DNA of 64,000 nt, from contig NZ_JAAAMI010000005.1 in the NCBI RefSeq assembly GCF_010500845.1, positions 124,001 to 188,000 on the forward strand, read 5' to 3'. This DNA comes from Flagellimonas sediminis. Lineage in GTDB: Bacteria > Bacteroidota > Bacteroidia > Flavobacteriales > Flavobacteriaceae. The position numbers were made by a program, and so were the translations under genes. Of the stretch, positions 1 to 7,976 are shown piece after piece (within the stretch, counting starts at the first letter, position 1; the number at the start of each line of letters is the position of its first letter). The notes beneath the pieces were generated by a model. That model was not told where the DNA came from. It ran no database searches and saw only the letters and a list, made by a program, of their open reading frames with translations.

Positions 1-297
1 CAATAACCAACCCGAAGGTTTCCGTTCTCTTGGAAGCATCTCAAACTGTAGCACTTGTCTTGGACCGATGAAACTCAACAAGCCTTCATCAAAATCGTAT
101 TGCTGTTGTCCGTATCTAACCTTGGCCTGTATATCCCGTTTCAAACCAATGGAATAGAAATTTTGCATCCAAGTAATTTGATTTTCAATGGTCTGGTAAT
201 CCACTTGGCCATAATCGACCAAGCTTATCAAAGGATGTTCCGGTTTGGGGAGCGCACAAAATTTGTGGAACTCGCTCAAGGTGTTGAAAGTATGCAT
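1..297 (-). CDS. AraC-family transcriptional regulator, N-terminal fragment
   Basis: Partial gene cut by the left edge: 99 codons are readable from an ATG at 297, with no stop before base 1. The fragment starts MHTFNTLSEFHKF and contains HPLISLVDYG, which resembles the N-terminal effector-sensing half of flavobacterial AraC-type regulators. The DNA-binding helix-turn-helix half would lie outside the window, so the family call rests on N-terminal resemblance only. It follows the SDR gene on the same strand after a 60-nt gap, so the two are probably co-transcribed. A direct repeat upstream of the SDR gene (1263-1293) is a plausible operator for it. Confidence 0.65.
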   Translation of the reverse strand, partial: MHTFNTLSEFHKFCALPKPEHPLISLVDYGQVDYQTIENQITWMQNFYSIGLKRDIQAKVRYGQQQYDFDEGLLSFIGPRQVLQFEMLPRERKPSGWLL

Positions 298-357
298 AAG
301 CTTTTTTGATGGATGAGGGGCAAGGTTTTGCACCCTGCCCCATGTTCAAATTACTCA

Positions 358-1200
358 TTAATTTTTAAAGTCCGTGGAATGACTCAATGCTTTGTTGGCC
401 TCCAAGGCTGATTCCAGGGTTTTCAATTTTTGTTGTGCCATGCCATAGGCATCGCTACCCAAGAACAAATGTAGGGTGGGGTCATCACTTTCGGCTACCT
501 TTATGAGCACCTCTGCTGCTTTTTCGGGATCTCCGAGTTGGTTGCCGGCTATCTCCTCTTTGTGCAAGCGTTCTGATTCACGGGCTTGGGCATATATATC
601 CATGCGGTTTTTGGCCAATTTTAGGGAATCATCGGATAAGAACTCCGTGCGGAAATATCCTGGGTATACCAAAGTGGTGTGAATCCCGAACGGGCTGGCT
701 TCCACAGACAAGGCCTCGGTTAAACCAACAACGGCAAACTTTGTGGCGCAATAGACTCCAAAGCCAGGAAAATTACCCACAACACCCGCAACGGATGCAA
801 TATTGAAAATATGTCCCGATTGTTGTGCCCTTAATTGCGGCATGGACTTACGGATGACGTTCAACAGACCAAATACATTCACGTCAAAATTTTGTCGCGC
901 TTCCGTATCTGAAATTTCCTCCAATGTTCCATTTTGGCCGTATCCGGCATTATTGACGACCACATCGATTCGACCAAAAGTGTTCACCACTTCCGAAATG
1001 GCGGATTCCACACTTTCCTCGTTCATCAAATCTACTTGCAGGGGGAGGAAATCTTCATGCTTTCCCACGGCATTTTCCAAAGCGTTTAAATTTCTGGAAG
1101 TAGCCGCTACCCGGTATCCGCGGTTTAACAATGTTTTTACCAATGTTAGTCCCAATCCTTTAGAGGCTCCGGTGACCAACCATACTTTTTTTGTGTCCAT
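358..1200 (-). CDS. SDR-family NAD(P)-dependent oxidoreductase
   Basis: 280-aa classical short-chain dehydrogenase/reductase, predicted cytoplasmic, acting on an unknown carbonyl or alcohol with NAD(P)H. The Rossmann glycine motif TGASKGLG is at 10-17, NNAG at 83-86, and the catalytic set is Ser136, Tyr150 and Lys154 (YCATK). A basic residue after the first strand (TSRN, about 35-38) would fit NADP preference; this is inference. The start is an ATG at 1200. Its downstream neighbour is an AraC regulator fragment, which suggests a stress- or substrate-inducible module. The window holds a second SDR/AraC module at 33.8-35.7 kb with a similar upstream repeat layout. Confidence 0.9.
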   Translation of the reverse strand: MDTKKVWLVTGASKGLGLTLVKTLLNRGYRVAATSRNLNALENAVGKHEDFLPLQVDLMNEESVESAISEVVNTFGRIDVVVNNAGYGQNGTLEEISDTEARQNFDVNVFGLLNVIRKSMPQLRAQQSGHIFNIASVAGVVGNFPGFGVYCATKFAVVGLTEALSVEASPFGIHTTLVYPGYFRTEFLSDDSLKLAKNRMDIYAQARESERLHKEEIAGNQLGDPEKAAEVLIKVAESDDPTLHLFLGSDAYGMAQQKLKTLESALEANKALSHSTDFKN

Positions 1201-1234
1201 TTTCTAGAATTTTTATTGTTATGAATTGACACAG

Positions 1235-1293
1235 CAAAGTTGCCCTAGAAGGAATGCAAGGATGTAGCCTAATCTACGGTTGTTGTAGCCGAA
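1235..1293 (-). promoter_or_regulatory. Putative AraC-type operator and promoter of the SDR gene
   Basis: TGTAGCCTAA (1263-1272) recurs as TGTAGCCGAA (1284-1293), a direct repeat at exactly 21 bp, about two helical turns. On the minus strand a -7-like box CAACTTTG lies at 1235-1242 (one mismatch to TAnnTTTG), and no TTG occurs at the usual upstream distance. The repeat therefore sits where a weak -33 element would be, as expected for an activator-dependent promoter. AraC proteins typically bind such paired direct repeats. The repeat is seen; the regulator assignment is inference. Confidence 0.45.
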
Positions 1294-1325
1294 ATTTTAG
1301 TTGGGTGTTAAAAGCTCCTGAAGAA

Positions 1326-2537
1326 TTAATTCTTTTTCAAAAGTGCCATATAAAAACCGTCAAAACCACTTTGGGAAGCATAAACGTTTTGCTCCCGGAC
1401 CAACTCAAATTCTTTCCCAGCTTCAGAGGCCAAGAATTTTTTGACTTGTTCGGTATTTTCCTGTGGAAGGATGGAACAGGTGGCATAGACCATTTGCCCG
1501 CCTTTTTTTAGCATTTTGCTATAGTTTTGGAGAATATCCTGTTGCACATCCATGATTCGGTCGATAAACTCCGGTTCCAATTTCCATTTGGAGTCAGGGT
1601 TTCTTTTGATGACCCCCAATCCGGAGCAAGGCGCATCAAGAAGGAGTCTGTCTGCACTGTTATGGAGTTTTTTGATGACTTTATTGGAATCGATGACACG
1701 GGTTTCCACGTTGTGAACGCCATTACGGCGAGCCCTGATTTTCAGCTTTTTCAGTTTGCTTTCATAAATGTCAAGGGCAATGAGTTGGCCTTTGTTCTGC
1801 ATCATGGAAGCCAAATGCAAGGTTTTTCCACCTGCACCGGCGCAGGCATCAATGACACGCTGACCTGGTTCCACCTCTAAATACGGGGCCACCAATTGTG
1901 AGGAGGCATCCTGTACTTCAAAAAGTCCGTCCTTAAAGGCTTCTGTGGTGAACACATTTTTCCGTTCCTTCAGTTTTAAAGCGTCTGGATAGCCTTTTAA
2001 GGGTTCTGTTTCAATCTCTTCTTTTGCCAAAAAGGATTGCAACTGGGGTTTTGGAATTTTTAATGTGTTGGTTCGAAGGATGACTTCTGCTTGTTGGTTG
2101 AGTGCTGCAATTTCCTTGGTCCAAAGCTCGTTGCCCAAGGATTTTTCTCCCAGTTCATCCATCCAATCGGGAACAGATTCCCTAAACTTTCTGATTTTGG
2201 AAAGCTCGTCAAACCGCCCCTTGATGCGTCGTTCAGGAGTCCCATCCAATTGTTTCCAATCGGGAAGCCTTATGCCGCGCAATACACACCAAACCCCAAA
2301 CAATCGGAACAAATGGGGGCGGGTATAGGGTTTGTGGGCCTCGGCTATTTCGGTATACAACCGTTTCCAACGAACAATGTCATAGGTGGTTTCGGCAATA
2401 AAGGCGCGGTCCCTAGCACCCCAACGTTTGTCATACTTCAATACTTTTTCAATGACCTTATCGGCATATTCCCCTTCATTGAAGATCAAGTGCAGGGCAT
2501 CAATTACGGCAAATACCAAGTTTCTGTGTAGACGCAT
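1326..2537 (-). CDS. RsmB/NOP-family RNA cytosine-C5 methyltransferase
   Basis: 403 aa. SAM-dependent m5C methyltransferase, probably acting on 16S rRNA. The C-terminal catalytic domain carries the SAM loop DACAGAGGKT (230-239), DAPCSGLG with Cys304 (301-308), and the catalytic TCS motif with Cys354 (353-355), preceded by the family's QDASSQ (209-214). The first 200 residues are the RNA-binding part, without a clear NusB-like domain assignment from sequence alone. The two-cysteine arrangement is typical of this superfamily. The start is an ATG at 2537, with a -7 box TACCTTTG on the minus strand at 2555-2562. RsmB is the usual label, but RsmF-like specificity cannot be excluded. Confidence 0.88.
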   Translation of the reverse strand: MRLHRNLVFAVIDALHLIFNEGEYADKVIEKVLKYDKRWGARDRAFIAETTYDIVRWKRLYTEIAEAHKPYTRPHLFRLFGVWCVLRGIRLPDWKQLDGTPERRIKGRFDELSKIRKFRESVPDWMDELGEKSLGNELWTKEIAALNQQAEVILRTNTLKIPKPQLQSFLAKEEIETEPLKGYPDALKLKERKNVFTTEAFKDGLFEVQDASSQLVAPYLEVEPGQRVIDACAGAGGKTLHLASMMQNKGQLIALDIYESKLKKLKIRARRNGVHNVETRVIDSNKVIKKLHNSADRLLLDAPCSGLGVIKRNPDSKWKLEPEFIDRIMDVQQDILQNYSKMLKKGGQMVYATCSILPQENTEQVKKFLASEAGKEFELVREQNVYASQSGFDGFYMALLKKN

Positions 2538-2551
2538 GACATAAAATAAGG

Positions 2552-2581
2552 TTGCAAAGGTACCATTTCTCCTTACTTTTG
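2552..2581 (+). promoter_or_regulatory. Bacteroidota-type promoter of the beta-propeller lipoprotein gene
   Basis: TTG at 2552-2554 is separated by exactly 19 nt from TACTTTTG at 2574-2581, an exact fit to TTG-N19-TAnnTTTG. It places the transcript start a few bases past 2585 and so supports the ATG at 2597 rather than upstream in-frame TTG codons. Confidence 0.7.
2555..2562 (-). promoter_or_regulatory. -7 box of the rsmB-like gene
   Basis: On the minus strand this reads TACCTTTG, an exact TAnnTTTG. It lies 18 nt upstream of the ATG at 2537. No TTG occurs at 19 nt. The box lies inside the spacer of the opposing promoter at 2552-2581. Confidence 0.5.
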
Positions 2582-2596
2582 GGGAAAATAAATGTA

Positions 2597-3628
2597 ATGA
2601 GGTTATCCATTGTACTCCTGACGCTCTTGGTTTTGGCGTCCTGTTCCACTGAAAAAAAACAACAACCCTTTCAAACCGTATCTGTAACGCCAGTTTTTCA
2701 AGACTCGGTGAGCATACGGGCCATTACATTTTTGGATGGGCAAACCTTGGCCTTTGCAGGAAGTGGGGGCGTTTACGGCACCGTGGATGTGAACAGCCAC
2801 AAAGTACGGTCCAACATTCAGACCTATGATTCACTGACCCCAAGTTTTAGGGCAGTGGGGAAAACCTCCAAGGACTTTTTCATGCTTTCCATTGAAAGTC
2901 CCGCTTTGCTATACAAAACCGGGGGGAATGGTAAAATGGAAGCGGTTTATAAGGAAGATGGAGAAGGAGTTTTTTATGATGCCATGACCTTTTGGAACGA
3001 CACCGAAGGCATTGCGGTAGGTGATACGGTGGATGGTTGTCTATCCATCATCCTTACCAAAGATGGGGGACAAACTTGGACCAAAATCCCCTGTTCCGAG
3101 TTGCCGGAAGGGGTTGAAGGGGAGGGTGCCTTTGCAGCCAGCAACAGCAATATAGCCGTTGCGGGAAGTCAAGTTTGGATTGGTACCACCGAAGGGCGGA
3201 TCTATCATTCATCGGACAAGGGGGCTACTTGGGATATTCAACAAACCCCAATCATTCATGAAGAGCCCACCCAAGGCATCTATTCCATGGATTTTTATGA
3301 TGAAAACCTTGGCTTTGCCATTGGTGGGGATTACACTTCGCCCGAATCCAACCAAAAGAACAAGATCATTACCATGGACGGTGGAAAAACATGGAACCTG
3401 ATTGCAGATGGCAAGGAACCGGATTATAAAAGCTGTGTGCAGTTTGTGCCCAATTCCGAAGGGAAGGGATTGGTGGCTATAGGATTCACAGGTATTTCGT
3501 ATTCTGGCGATGGCGGGGAGAATTGGAAAGAACTTAGTGAGGAGTCCTTTTTCACCCTTCGCTTTTTGAACGACTCCATTGCCTATGCTGCAGGTAGAAA
3601 CCGTATTGCCAAACTCGTATTCAAATAA
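2597..3628 (+). CDS. YCF48/BNR-like beta-propeller lipoprotein
   Basis: 343-aa exported lipoprotein, starting MRLSIVLL with a lipobox LASC and lipid-attachment Cys16. Four Asp-box-like repeats (KDGGQTW, SDKGATW, MDGGKTW, GDGGENW) spaced along the chain indicate a beta-propeller of the YCF48/sialidase-repeat type, as in proteins annotated as photosystem II stability-like or oxidoreductase-like in Bacteroidota. No glycosidase active site is evident. The start at 2597 is chosen over an in-frame TTG at 2552 because the signal peptide begins here and a perfect promoter overlaps the longer version. Function unknown, probably a periplasmic or surface scaffold. Confidence 0.8.
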   Translation: MRLSIVLLTLLVLASCSTEKKQQPFQTVSVTPVFQDSVSIRAITFLDGQTLAFAGSGGVYGTVDVNSHKVRSNIQTYDSLTPSFRAVGKTSKDFFMLSIESPALLYKTGGNGKMEAVYKEDGEGVFYDAMTFWNDTEGIAVGDTVDGCLSIILTKDGGQTWTKIPCSELPEGVEGEGAFAASNSNIAVAGSQVWIGTTEGRIYHSSDKGATWDIQQTPIIHEEPTQGIYSMDFYDENLGFAIGGDYTSPESNQKNKIITMDGGKTWNLIADGKEPDYKSCVQFVPNSEGKGLVAIGFTGISYSGDGGENWKELSEESFFTLRFLNDSIAYAAGRNRIAKLVFK

Positions 3629-3655
3629 AAGGAGCGGCGATAACATCGCCACTCC
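3627..3655 (-). terminator. Rho-independent terminator for the 3688-4041 gene
   Basis: Stem GGAG-c-GGCGAT, loop AAC, ATCGCC-a-CTCC at 3631-3655. On the minus strand it is followed by TTTTATTT. It lies between two convergent genes and may also slow plus-strand transcription, though the plus side has no T-run. Confidence 0.6.
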
Positions 3656-3687
3656 AGAATCAATAACCAACCAAAAAACAATTAAAA

Positions 3688-4041
3688 CTATACGGTGACG
3701 ACCACATATTGTCGCCCTGTTCTCTTATACCAAACACCTCTGTATTTGTAGAGTCTACGGCCGTTTACATACACCACTTTGCTTCCTCTGGGCAACGTGT
3801 TCACGATCACTCCCCGTGGTGCGGCGCAGACTACATATTTTCTTCCCCTGGGTTTGTACCATACACCATCGGCATAGTAAAAGTTGTTGCTGTTATGCAC
3901 CACAATTGTGGGACTTGTAACGGTGGTGACCACGGTTCCATATTTTGGATAAACCTTCACCACGGTTCTTCTTTGTGCTTGGGCGGCCAAGATTGTTCCC
4001 AAAAAGGCCACGATAACCAAAAGTGTCTTCATGCGTTTCAT
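3688..4041 (-). CDS. Small secreted DUF6515-like protein
   Basis: 117 aa with a signal peptide (MKTLLVIVAFLG...AAQAQ, cleavage near residue 22). The mature part is rich in Tyr, Val and Arg and repeats a YxxxGVWYKxxGRxYVV unit twice (around 56-70 and 98-115). This resembles small Bacteroidota proteins grouped as DUF6515, of unknown function; I am fairly but not fully sure of that family name. ATG codons at 4041 and 4032 are both possible starts. High basicity suggests an envelope or surface association. Monocistronic, with its own terminator. Confidence 0.65.
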   Translation of the reverse strand: MKRMKTLLVIVAFLGTILAAQAQRRTVVKVYPKYGTVVTTVTSPTIVVHNSNNFYYADGVWYKPRGRKYVVCAAPRGVIVNTLPRGSKVVYVNGRRLYKYRGVWYKRTGRQYVVVTV

Positions 4042-4096
4042 AATGCGGATTTTTATGGTTTCTGTATCTAAGACTTTGGAATCGTAAAAAGGTTTA

Positions 4097-4122
4097 ATAA
4101 AAAAAGAGCCAAATCGGCTCTT
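4097..4122 (-). terminator. Terminator of the ECF sigma operon
   Basis: Stem AAGAGCC, loop AAATC, GGCTCTT (4104-4122), with a run of seven A on the plus strand at 4097-4103 that reads as U on the minus-strand transcript. It follows the last gene of the operon (stop at 4153). Confidence 0.7.
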
Positions 4123-4152
4123 CTCTTGTTTTTTGTTGACTTTTTATGCGGT

Positions 4153-4593
4153 TTATCCCCCACCTCTACGATTTCGATAGGTTTGTAGTAGTTGCTTTTT
4201 GAAGTCTTCCTCAGCCTTGATAAGTAGCAACACTTTTTTTGCAGGGATTACTTTCCGGATATTGGCCATAAATTGCTGTTCGGCATTGTGCCGTTCATTT
4301 TGAAGGGAGAGCATATTGTCCAAAAGCTCCTCCGAATCTTCGTCGGATAGCTCATGGGCCATGGAAATTTTGGATTGTAGTTCGGCACGTTCCCGTCGCC
4401 GGATGTTTTCCAATACATCTTCATGCTCGTTGTATACGGGCCAGAATTGCTGCGCCTCCTTGCTGGTCAAACCCACCTTTTCCGTAATAAAGGCCACTTT
4501 AAGCGTTTTGATACGATCCCTTACCGGTCCTTGGGCCTGCATCCAAAAGGTGCCGATCAAAAATGCGATCAGTATGGGTGTTTTTTTACTCAT
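4153..4593 (-). CDS. Spy/CpxP-like exported protein of the ECF sigma operon
   Basis: 146 aa with a signal peptide (ends near WMQAQ, residue 20), then an all-helical, charged mature region (RDRIKTLKVAFITEKVGLTS, then long EN/RR/ER-rich helices) typical of the LTXXQ/Spy-CpxP fold. Flavobacterial homologues are often named sensor of ECF-type sigma factor because they lie beside one, as here. It starts 8 nt inside the preceding anti-sigma-like gene, so translation is probably coupled. Periplasmic chaperone or stress-sensor roles are inferred from the fold and the neighbourhood. Confidence 0.75.
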   Translation of the reverse strand: MSKKTPILIAFLIGTFWMQAQGPVRDRIKTLKVAFITEKVGLTSKEAQQFWPVYNEHEDVLENIRRRERAELQSKISMAHELSDEDSEELLDNMLSLQNERHNAEQQFMANIRKVIPAKKVLLLIKAEEDFKKQLLQTYRNRRGGG

Positions 4594-5119
4594 GATCTAT
4601 GTATTCTATGTTTAGGTCCCTAAGGTCGTCAACATTCTCATCAAGATATTCCAGAATGACTTCGCCGCTGAGGTCCTCTTCCAAAATATCGTTCAATTGA
4701 ACGTTTTCAAAGGAGACCATTTCGGCCAGTTCATAGGAACTCATATCAATGTTATTGTTGTCAAAATAGGCATCAATTTCGGTATTCGCCAAATCATCAA
4801 AGGTAACAGGTGAAGTCTCTGACTTCCAATTGAATCCGAAGATCAAAAGGAAAACCGCTGCCACAGCGGCTGCCCCATAGTATACTTTCCTGTAAGGCTT
4901 GAGTTGGATTACCTTACCCTTTTCTTCAATGGTTCTGGACAATATTTTAGGGACAACAGCATCAAAATAGCCTTCGGGTGTACCAAAGCCATCCGTTTTG
5001 GGAATGATGGAACCTGTTTCACCAGCCGCTTCTTGTTGGATGCGGTCCATCAAACGTTTGTTGAAGCTTTCGAAGTAGCCTTCCGGGGTGTTGAAACTAT
5101 TTTTTTTGTCCTTTTTCAT
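4586..5119 (-). CDS. Single-pass membrane anti-sigma-like protein
   Basis: 177 aa. The N-terminal cytoplasmic stretch of about 79 residues is followed by one membrane helix (about 80-97) and an acidic periplasmic tail rich in Asp, Glu and Asn. The motif TPEGYF occurs twice (11-16 and 47-52), an internal duplication. There is no zinc-binding anti-sigma HxxxCxxC motif. Its place directly after the ECF sigma gene (33 nt) and before a Spy-like gene argues for an anti-sigma factor or membrane sensor; this is contextual inference. ATG start at 5119. Confidence 0.65.
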   Translation of the reverse strand: MKKDKKNSFNTPEGYFESFNKRLMDRIQQEAAGETGSIIPKTDGFGTPEGYFDAVVPKILSRTIEEKGKVIQLKPYRKVYYGAAAVAAVFLLIFGFNWKSETSPVTFDDLANTEIDAYFDNNNIDMSSYELAEMVSFENVQLNDILEEDLSGEVILEYLDENVDDLRDLNIEYIDHE

Positions 5120-5152
5120 GATATGGTTTTGACATCAATTTTTGCCAAAGGT

Positions 5153-5707
5153 TTAATCTGCTTTAAGATACACTTCAATTTTCTTTACTGCCAAATGATA
5201 GGAGGCTTTTAAGGCCCCCACAGAGGTTTCCAGTATTTCGGAAATGTCCTCGTATTTCATTTCTTGGAAATACTTCATGGTAAATACCAATTTCTGTTTA
5301 TCGGGCAGTTGAGCCAGTGCCTGCTGTAATTTTAACTGGATTTCATCCCCTTCAAAATATACATCTGCCTCTAGGTTCTTCACCAGTCTATCTTTAAGTT
5401 CTTGATCCCCGATTCCCATTTTTTTTGATTTTTGCTTCAAAAAAGTCAAGGATTCATTGGTTGCAATGCGGTACATCCAAGAGTATAACTTGCTGTCGCC
5501 CTTAAATCCATCTATGTTTTTATACACCTTGATAAAGGTGTTCTGCAATACATCATCGGCATCGTCATGATCCAATACAATCCTCCTGATGTGCCAATAG
5601 AGACGTTCTTTGTAAGTGTTCACCAACACCTCAAAGGCCTTTGCCTGGCTATTTTTGTCCTTAAGTTCTTGTACTAAGGTTTCCTCAGCGATCAATGGTC
5701 CATACAA
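5153..5707 (-). CDS. ECF-family RNA polymerase sigma factor
   Basis: 184 aa. Sigma region 2 contains DADDVLQNTFIKVYKNI (about 49-65) and sigma region 4 contains LPDKQKLVFTMKYFQ with the helix-turn-helix EDISEILETSVGALK (about 135-170). It directs core polymerase to a stress regulon, probably including its own operon. The reading frame has no usable ATG; the best start is TTG at 5707, giving MYGPLIAEE. The next in-frame TTG at 5695 would lose four residues. It heads a three-gene set with an anti-sigma-like membrane protein and a Spy-like periplasmic protein. Confidence 0.9.
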   Translation of the reverse strand: MYGPLIAEETLVQELKDKNSQAKAFEVLVNTYKERLYWHIRRIVLDHDDADDVLQNTFIKVYKNIDGFKGDSKLYSWMYRIATNESLTFLKQKSKKMGIGDQELKDRLVKNLEADVYFEGDEIQLKLQQALAQLPDKQKLVFTMKYFQEMKYEDISEILETSVGALKASYHLAVKKIEVYLKAD

Positions 5708-5798
5708 TTTGATGCTTTGACTAAGGTACGGGGAAAAGGTTTAATGCTACAATGGACAATTATCAATGACCAATATGCAATAATCAATTGTCAGGATT

Positions 5799-6113
5799 GT
5801 CATTCTAAGCAAAGCGAAGAATCTCTGCTGACAGGTTTTGTTTTAGATACTTCACAGTGTTCAGCATGACATTTTGGAGCTAAATTATTCCATTGTCATT
5901 CTGAGCAAAGCGAAGAATCCCAAAAGTTTGGTTTGCATTGAGATGCTTCACGGTGTTGAGCATGACATTTTAGGGCTAGATTATTCCATTGTCATTCTGA
6001 GCGAAGGGAAGAATCCCTTAGAATCATAATATGCATTAGATGCTTCGCGATGCTCAGCATGACAAATGACACATAAAAATTTCTAATGGTCATTCTGAAC
6101 GTAGTGAAGAATC
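5799..6113. repeat. Tandem REP-like hairpin array, 96-bp period
   Basis: This fills the 438-nt gap between the sigma factor and the ABC exporter. Three units start at 5799, 5895 and 5991, exactly 96 bp apart. Each has a head like GTCATTCTGAGCAAAGCGAA and a tail like CTTCACGGTGTTGAGCATGA, imperfect inverted arms of about 25 nt (18 of 25 match in unit 1), making a 72-73-bp hairpin. A conserved 24-bp spacer (ATTTTGGAGCTAAATTATTC and variants) separates units 1, 2 and 3. A fourth head lacking its tail is at 6089-6113. No ORF overlaps it. It resembles the dispersed GTCATTCTGAGC repeats common in Bacteroidota genomes. Confidence 0.85.
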
Positions 6114-6145
6114 TTATGACTCTAGGTTCCTGACTCTTTGACCGA

Positions 6146-7972
6146 TCAAATACTAAAAGACTGCATATCCACCAGTTTTTTGTAGTTGTTCTGTGCTTTC
6201 ATGAGTTCGTCGTGGGTGCCTTGTTCCACAATTTTTCCTTTGCTCATGACCACAATGGTATCCGCATTTTGGATGGTGGAAAGGCGGTGGGCGATCACGA
6301 TCGAGGTGCGGTTCTGCATCATTTTCTCCAATGCATCCTGCACCAATCGTTCACTTTCAGTGTCGAGTGCCGAGGTGGCCTCGTCCAAGATCATGATAGG
6401 TGGGTTTTTAAGCACGGCCCTGGCGATGGAAAGGCGTTGTTTTTGACCCCCACTTAATTTGCCACCACCATCGCCAATATTGGTATCATAGCCATGGGGC
6501 AGTTCCATGATGAAGTCGTGCGCATTTGCAACCTTGGCGGCTGCCACAATTTCTTCCATGGTGGCATTTTCCTTGCCCAAGGCGATATTGTTTTTTACCG
6601 AATCATTGAAGAGGATCGAATCCTGTGTCACCAGTCCCATCAATCCGCGTAAGGATTTTTTGGTGATGTCCTTGATATTGGTTCCATCAATCAAAATCTC
6701 CCCTTTGTTCACATCATAGAATCGGGTGACCAAATTGGCCACGGTACTCTTACCGCTTCCTGATTGCCCCACCAACGCAACGGTCTTGCCTTTTTCAACC
6801 TTTAGGTTGAAGTCTTTCAACACGTAATCGTTTTCATATTTAAAACTAACGTTGCTCAACTCGATGCCTGTGTTGAAATCCAATTTCTCGGTTGCACCGT
6901 CTTTGTCCTTGATCGGGTTTTCCGTTTCCAATATTTCCAAGACCCGTTCCGCGGCGGAGTTTCCTTTTTTCACCCCGTAAGAAGCCTTGCTAATAGCCTT
7001 GGCAGGGGTTAGGATATTGAAAGCAAGTCCCATATAGGTGATGAAAGAGGCGGGGTCTAGATCATTTTCAATAAGTACCATATGTCCCCCGTACCAAAGT
7101 AGCACGCCAAAAACTACAATTCCAAGGAATTCACTAATAGGCGAAGAGAGGTTTTGTCGGTTCAATAATGAATTGGAAAACTTAAAAAAACGATCTGTAG
7201 ATTTTTTAAAAGTGTTGTAGAATTTTGATTCTGCATTGAAGGCCTTGATAACCCGAAGGCCACCCAAGGTTTCTTCCACAATGGACAAAAACTCGCCTTG
7301 TTCCTTTTGAACCTTGTCAGATTTTCGTTTCAAGGATTTGCCAATTCGGGAAATCAACATCCCTGCGACGGGAATAAAAATGAAAACAAAAATGGTCAGC
7401 TTAACGCTGATCAAAAACATTACGATAATGGTAAACAAGATGGTAAGAGGTTCCCGTACGATCAGTTCCAAAACAGACAGGAACGAATGTTGTATTTCCA
7501 ACACATCCGATGTGATCCGGGCAATAACATCGCCTTTTCGTTTTTCGGAAAAATAGGAAATGGGAAGGTCCACGATTTTCTCATACATCTTGTTGCGGAT
7601 GTCCTTGAGCACCCCATTACGCAAGAATGTGATATAGTACATGGCCATATAATTGAATACATTCTTTAAAAGGAACAATGCCAAAATCAACCCGATGGCC
7701 AGTAATAGTCCTTTCATGGGATCATCACCAGAAAGCTGGGTTACCTTATAGCTCATGTAATCGGTAAAATACTCTTTTAATTTTCCTATTCCTTGATATG
7801 AAGGCGCATTGGTTACACTTTTTGTTTTGTCAAAAAGCACATTCAACATAGGAATTAATGCAGCGTAGGACAACGCACTGAACAGTGCATATAAAATATT
7901 GAAGAAAACATTCAAATACCCAAATTTGCGGTAGGGACCTGCAAACCGGAGAATTTTTTTAAAGTAGTTCAT
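6146..7972 (-). CDS. MsbA-like ABC exporter, fused permease and ATPase
   Basis: 608-aa half-transporter working as a homodimer in the inner membrane. About six membrane helices lie in residues 20-325. The nucleotide-binding domain has Walker A GQSGSGKST (402-410), Q-loop Gln450, signature LSGGQ (506-510), Walker B IMILDE (526-531) and switch His562. This layout is that of lipid A/lipid-flippase exporters. It lies 4 nt downstream of the phosphohexomutase gene and is preceded by a membrane GT2 gene, which suggests lipid or glycan export; substrate unknown. The REP array lies just beyond its stop. Confidence 0.88.
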   Translation of the reverse strand: MNYFKKILRFAGPYRKFGYLNVFFNILYALFSALSYAALIPMLNVLFDKTKSVTNAPSYQGIGKLKEYFTDYMSYKVTQLSGDDPMKGLLLAIGLILALFLLKNVFNYMAMYYITFLRNGVLKDIRNKMYEKIVDLPISYFSEKRKGDVIARITSDVLEIQHSFLSVLELIVREPLTILFTIIVMFLISVKLTIFVFIFIPVAGMLISRIGKSLKRKSDKVQKEQGEFLSIVEETLGGLRVIKAFNAESKFYNTFKKSTDRFFKFSNSLLNRQNLSSPISEFLGIVVFGVLLWYGGHMVLIENDLDPASFITYMGLAFNILTPAKAISKASYGVKKGNSAAERVLEILETENPIKDKDGATEKLDFNTGIELSNVSFKYENDYVLKDFNLKVEKGKTVALVGQSGSGKSTVANLVTRFYDVNKGEILIDGTNIKDITKKSLRGLMGLVTQDSILFNDSVKNNIALGKENATMEEIVAAAKVANAHDFIMELPHGYDTNIGDGGGKLSGGQKQRLSIARAVLKNPPIMILDEATSALDTESERLVQDALEKMMQNRTSIVIAHRLSTIQNADTIVVMSKGKIVEQGTHDELMKAQNNYKKLVDMQSFSI

Positions 7973-7976
7973 TCAC

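Noticed and set aside
55..309. Open frame on the plus strand over the first 300 bases
   Set aside because: The minus strand of the same region gives a coherent AraC-type protein reading off the edge; the plus frame is its shadow.
2552..2596. Longer start for the propeller lipoprotein at TTG 2552
   Set aside because: The longer N-terminus disrupts the signal peptide and overlaps a perfect TTG-N19-TAnnTTTG promoter.
5799..6113. Could the evenly spaced repeats be a CRISPR array?
   Set aside because: Each unit is internally a hairpin of 72 bp, the spacers are also conserved, and there are no cas genes; spacers of a CRISPR array would differ.
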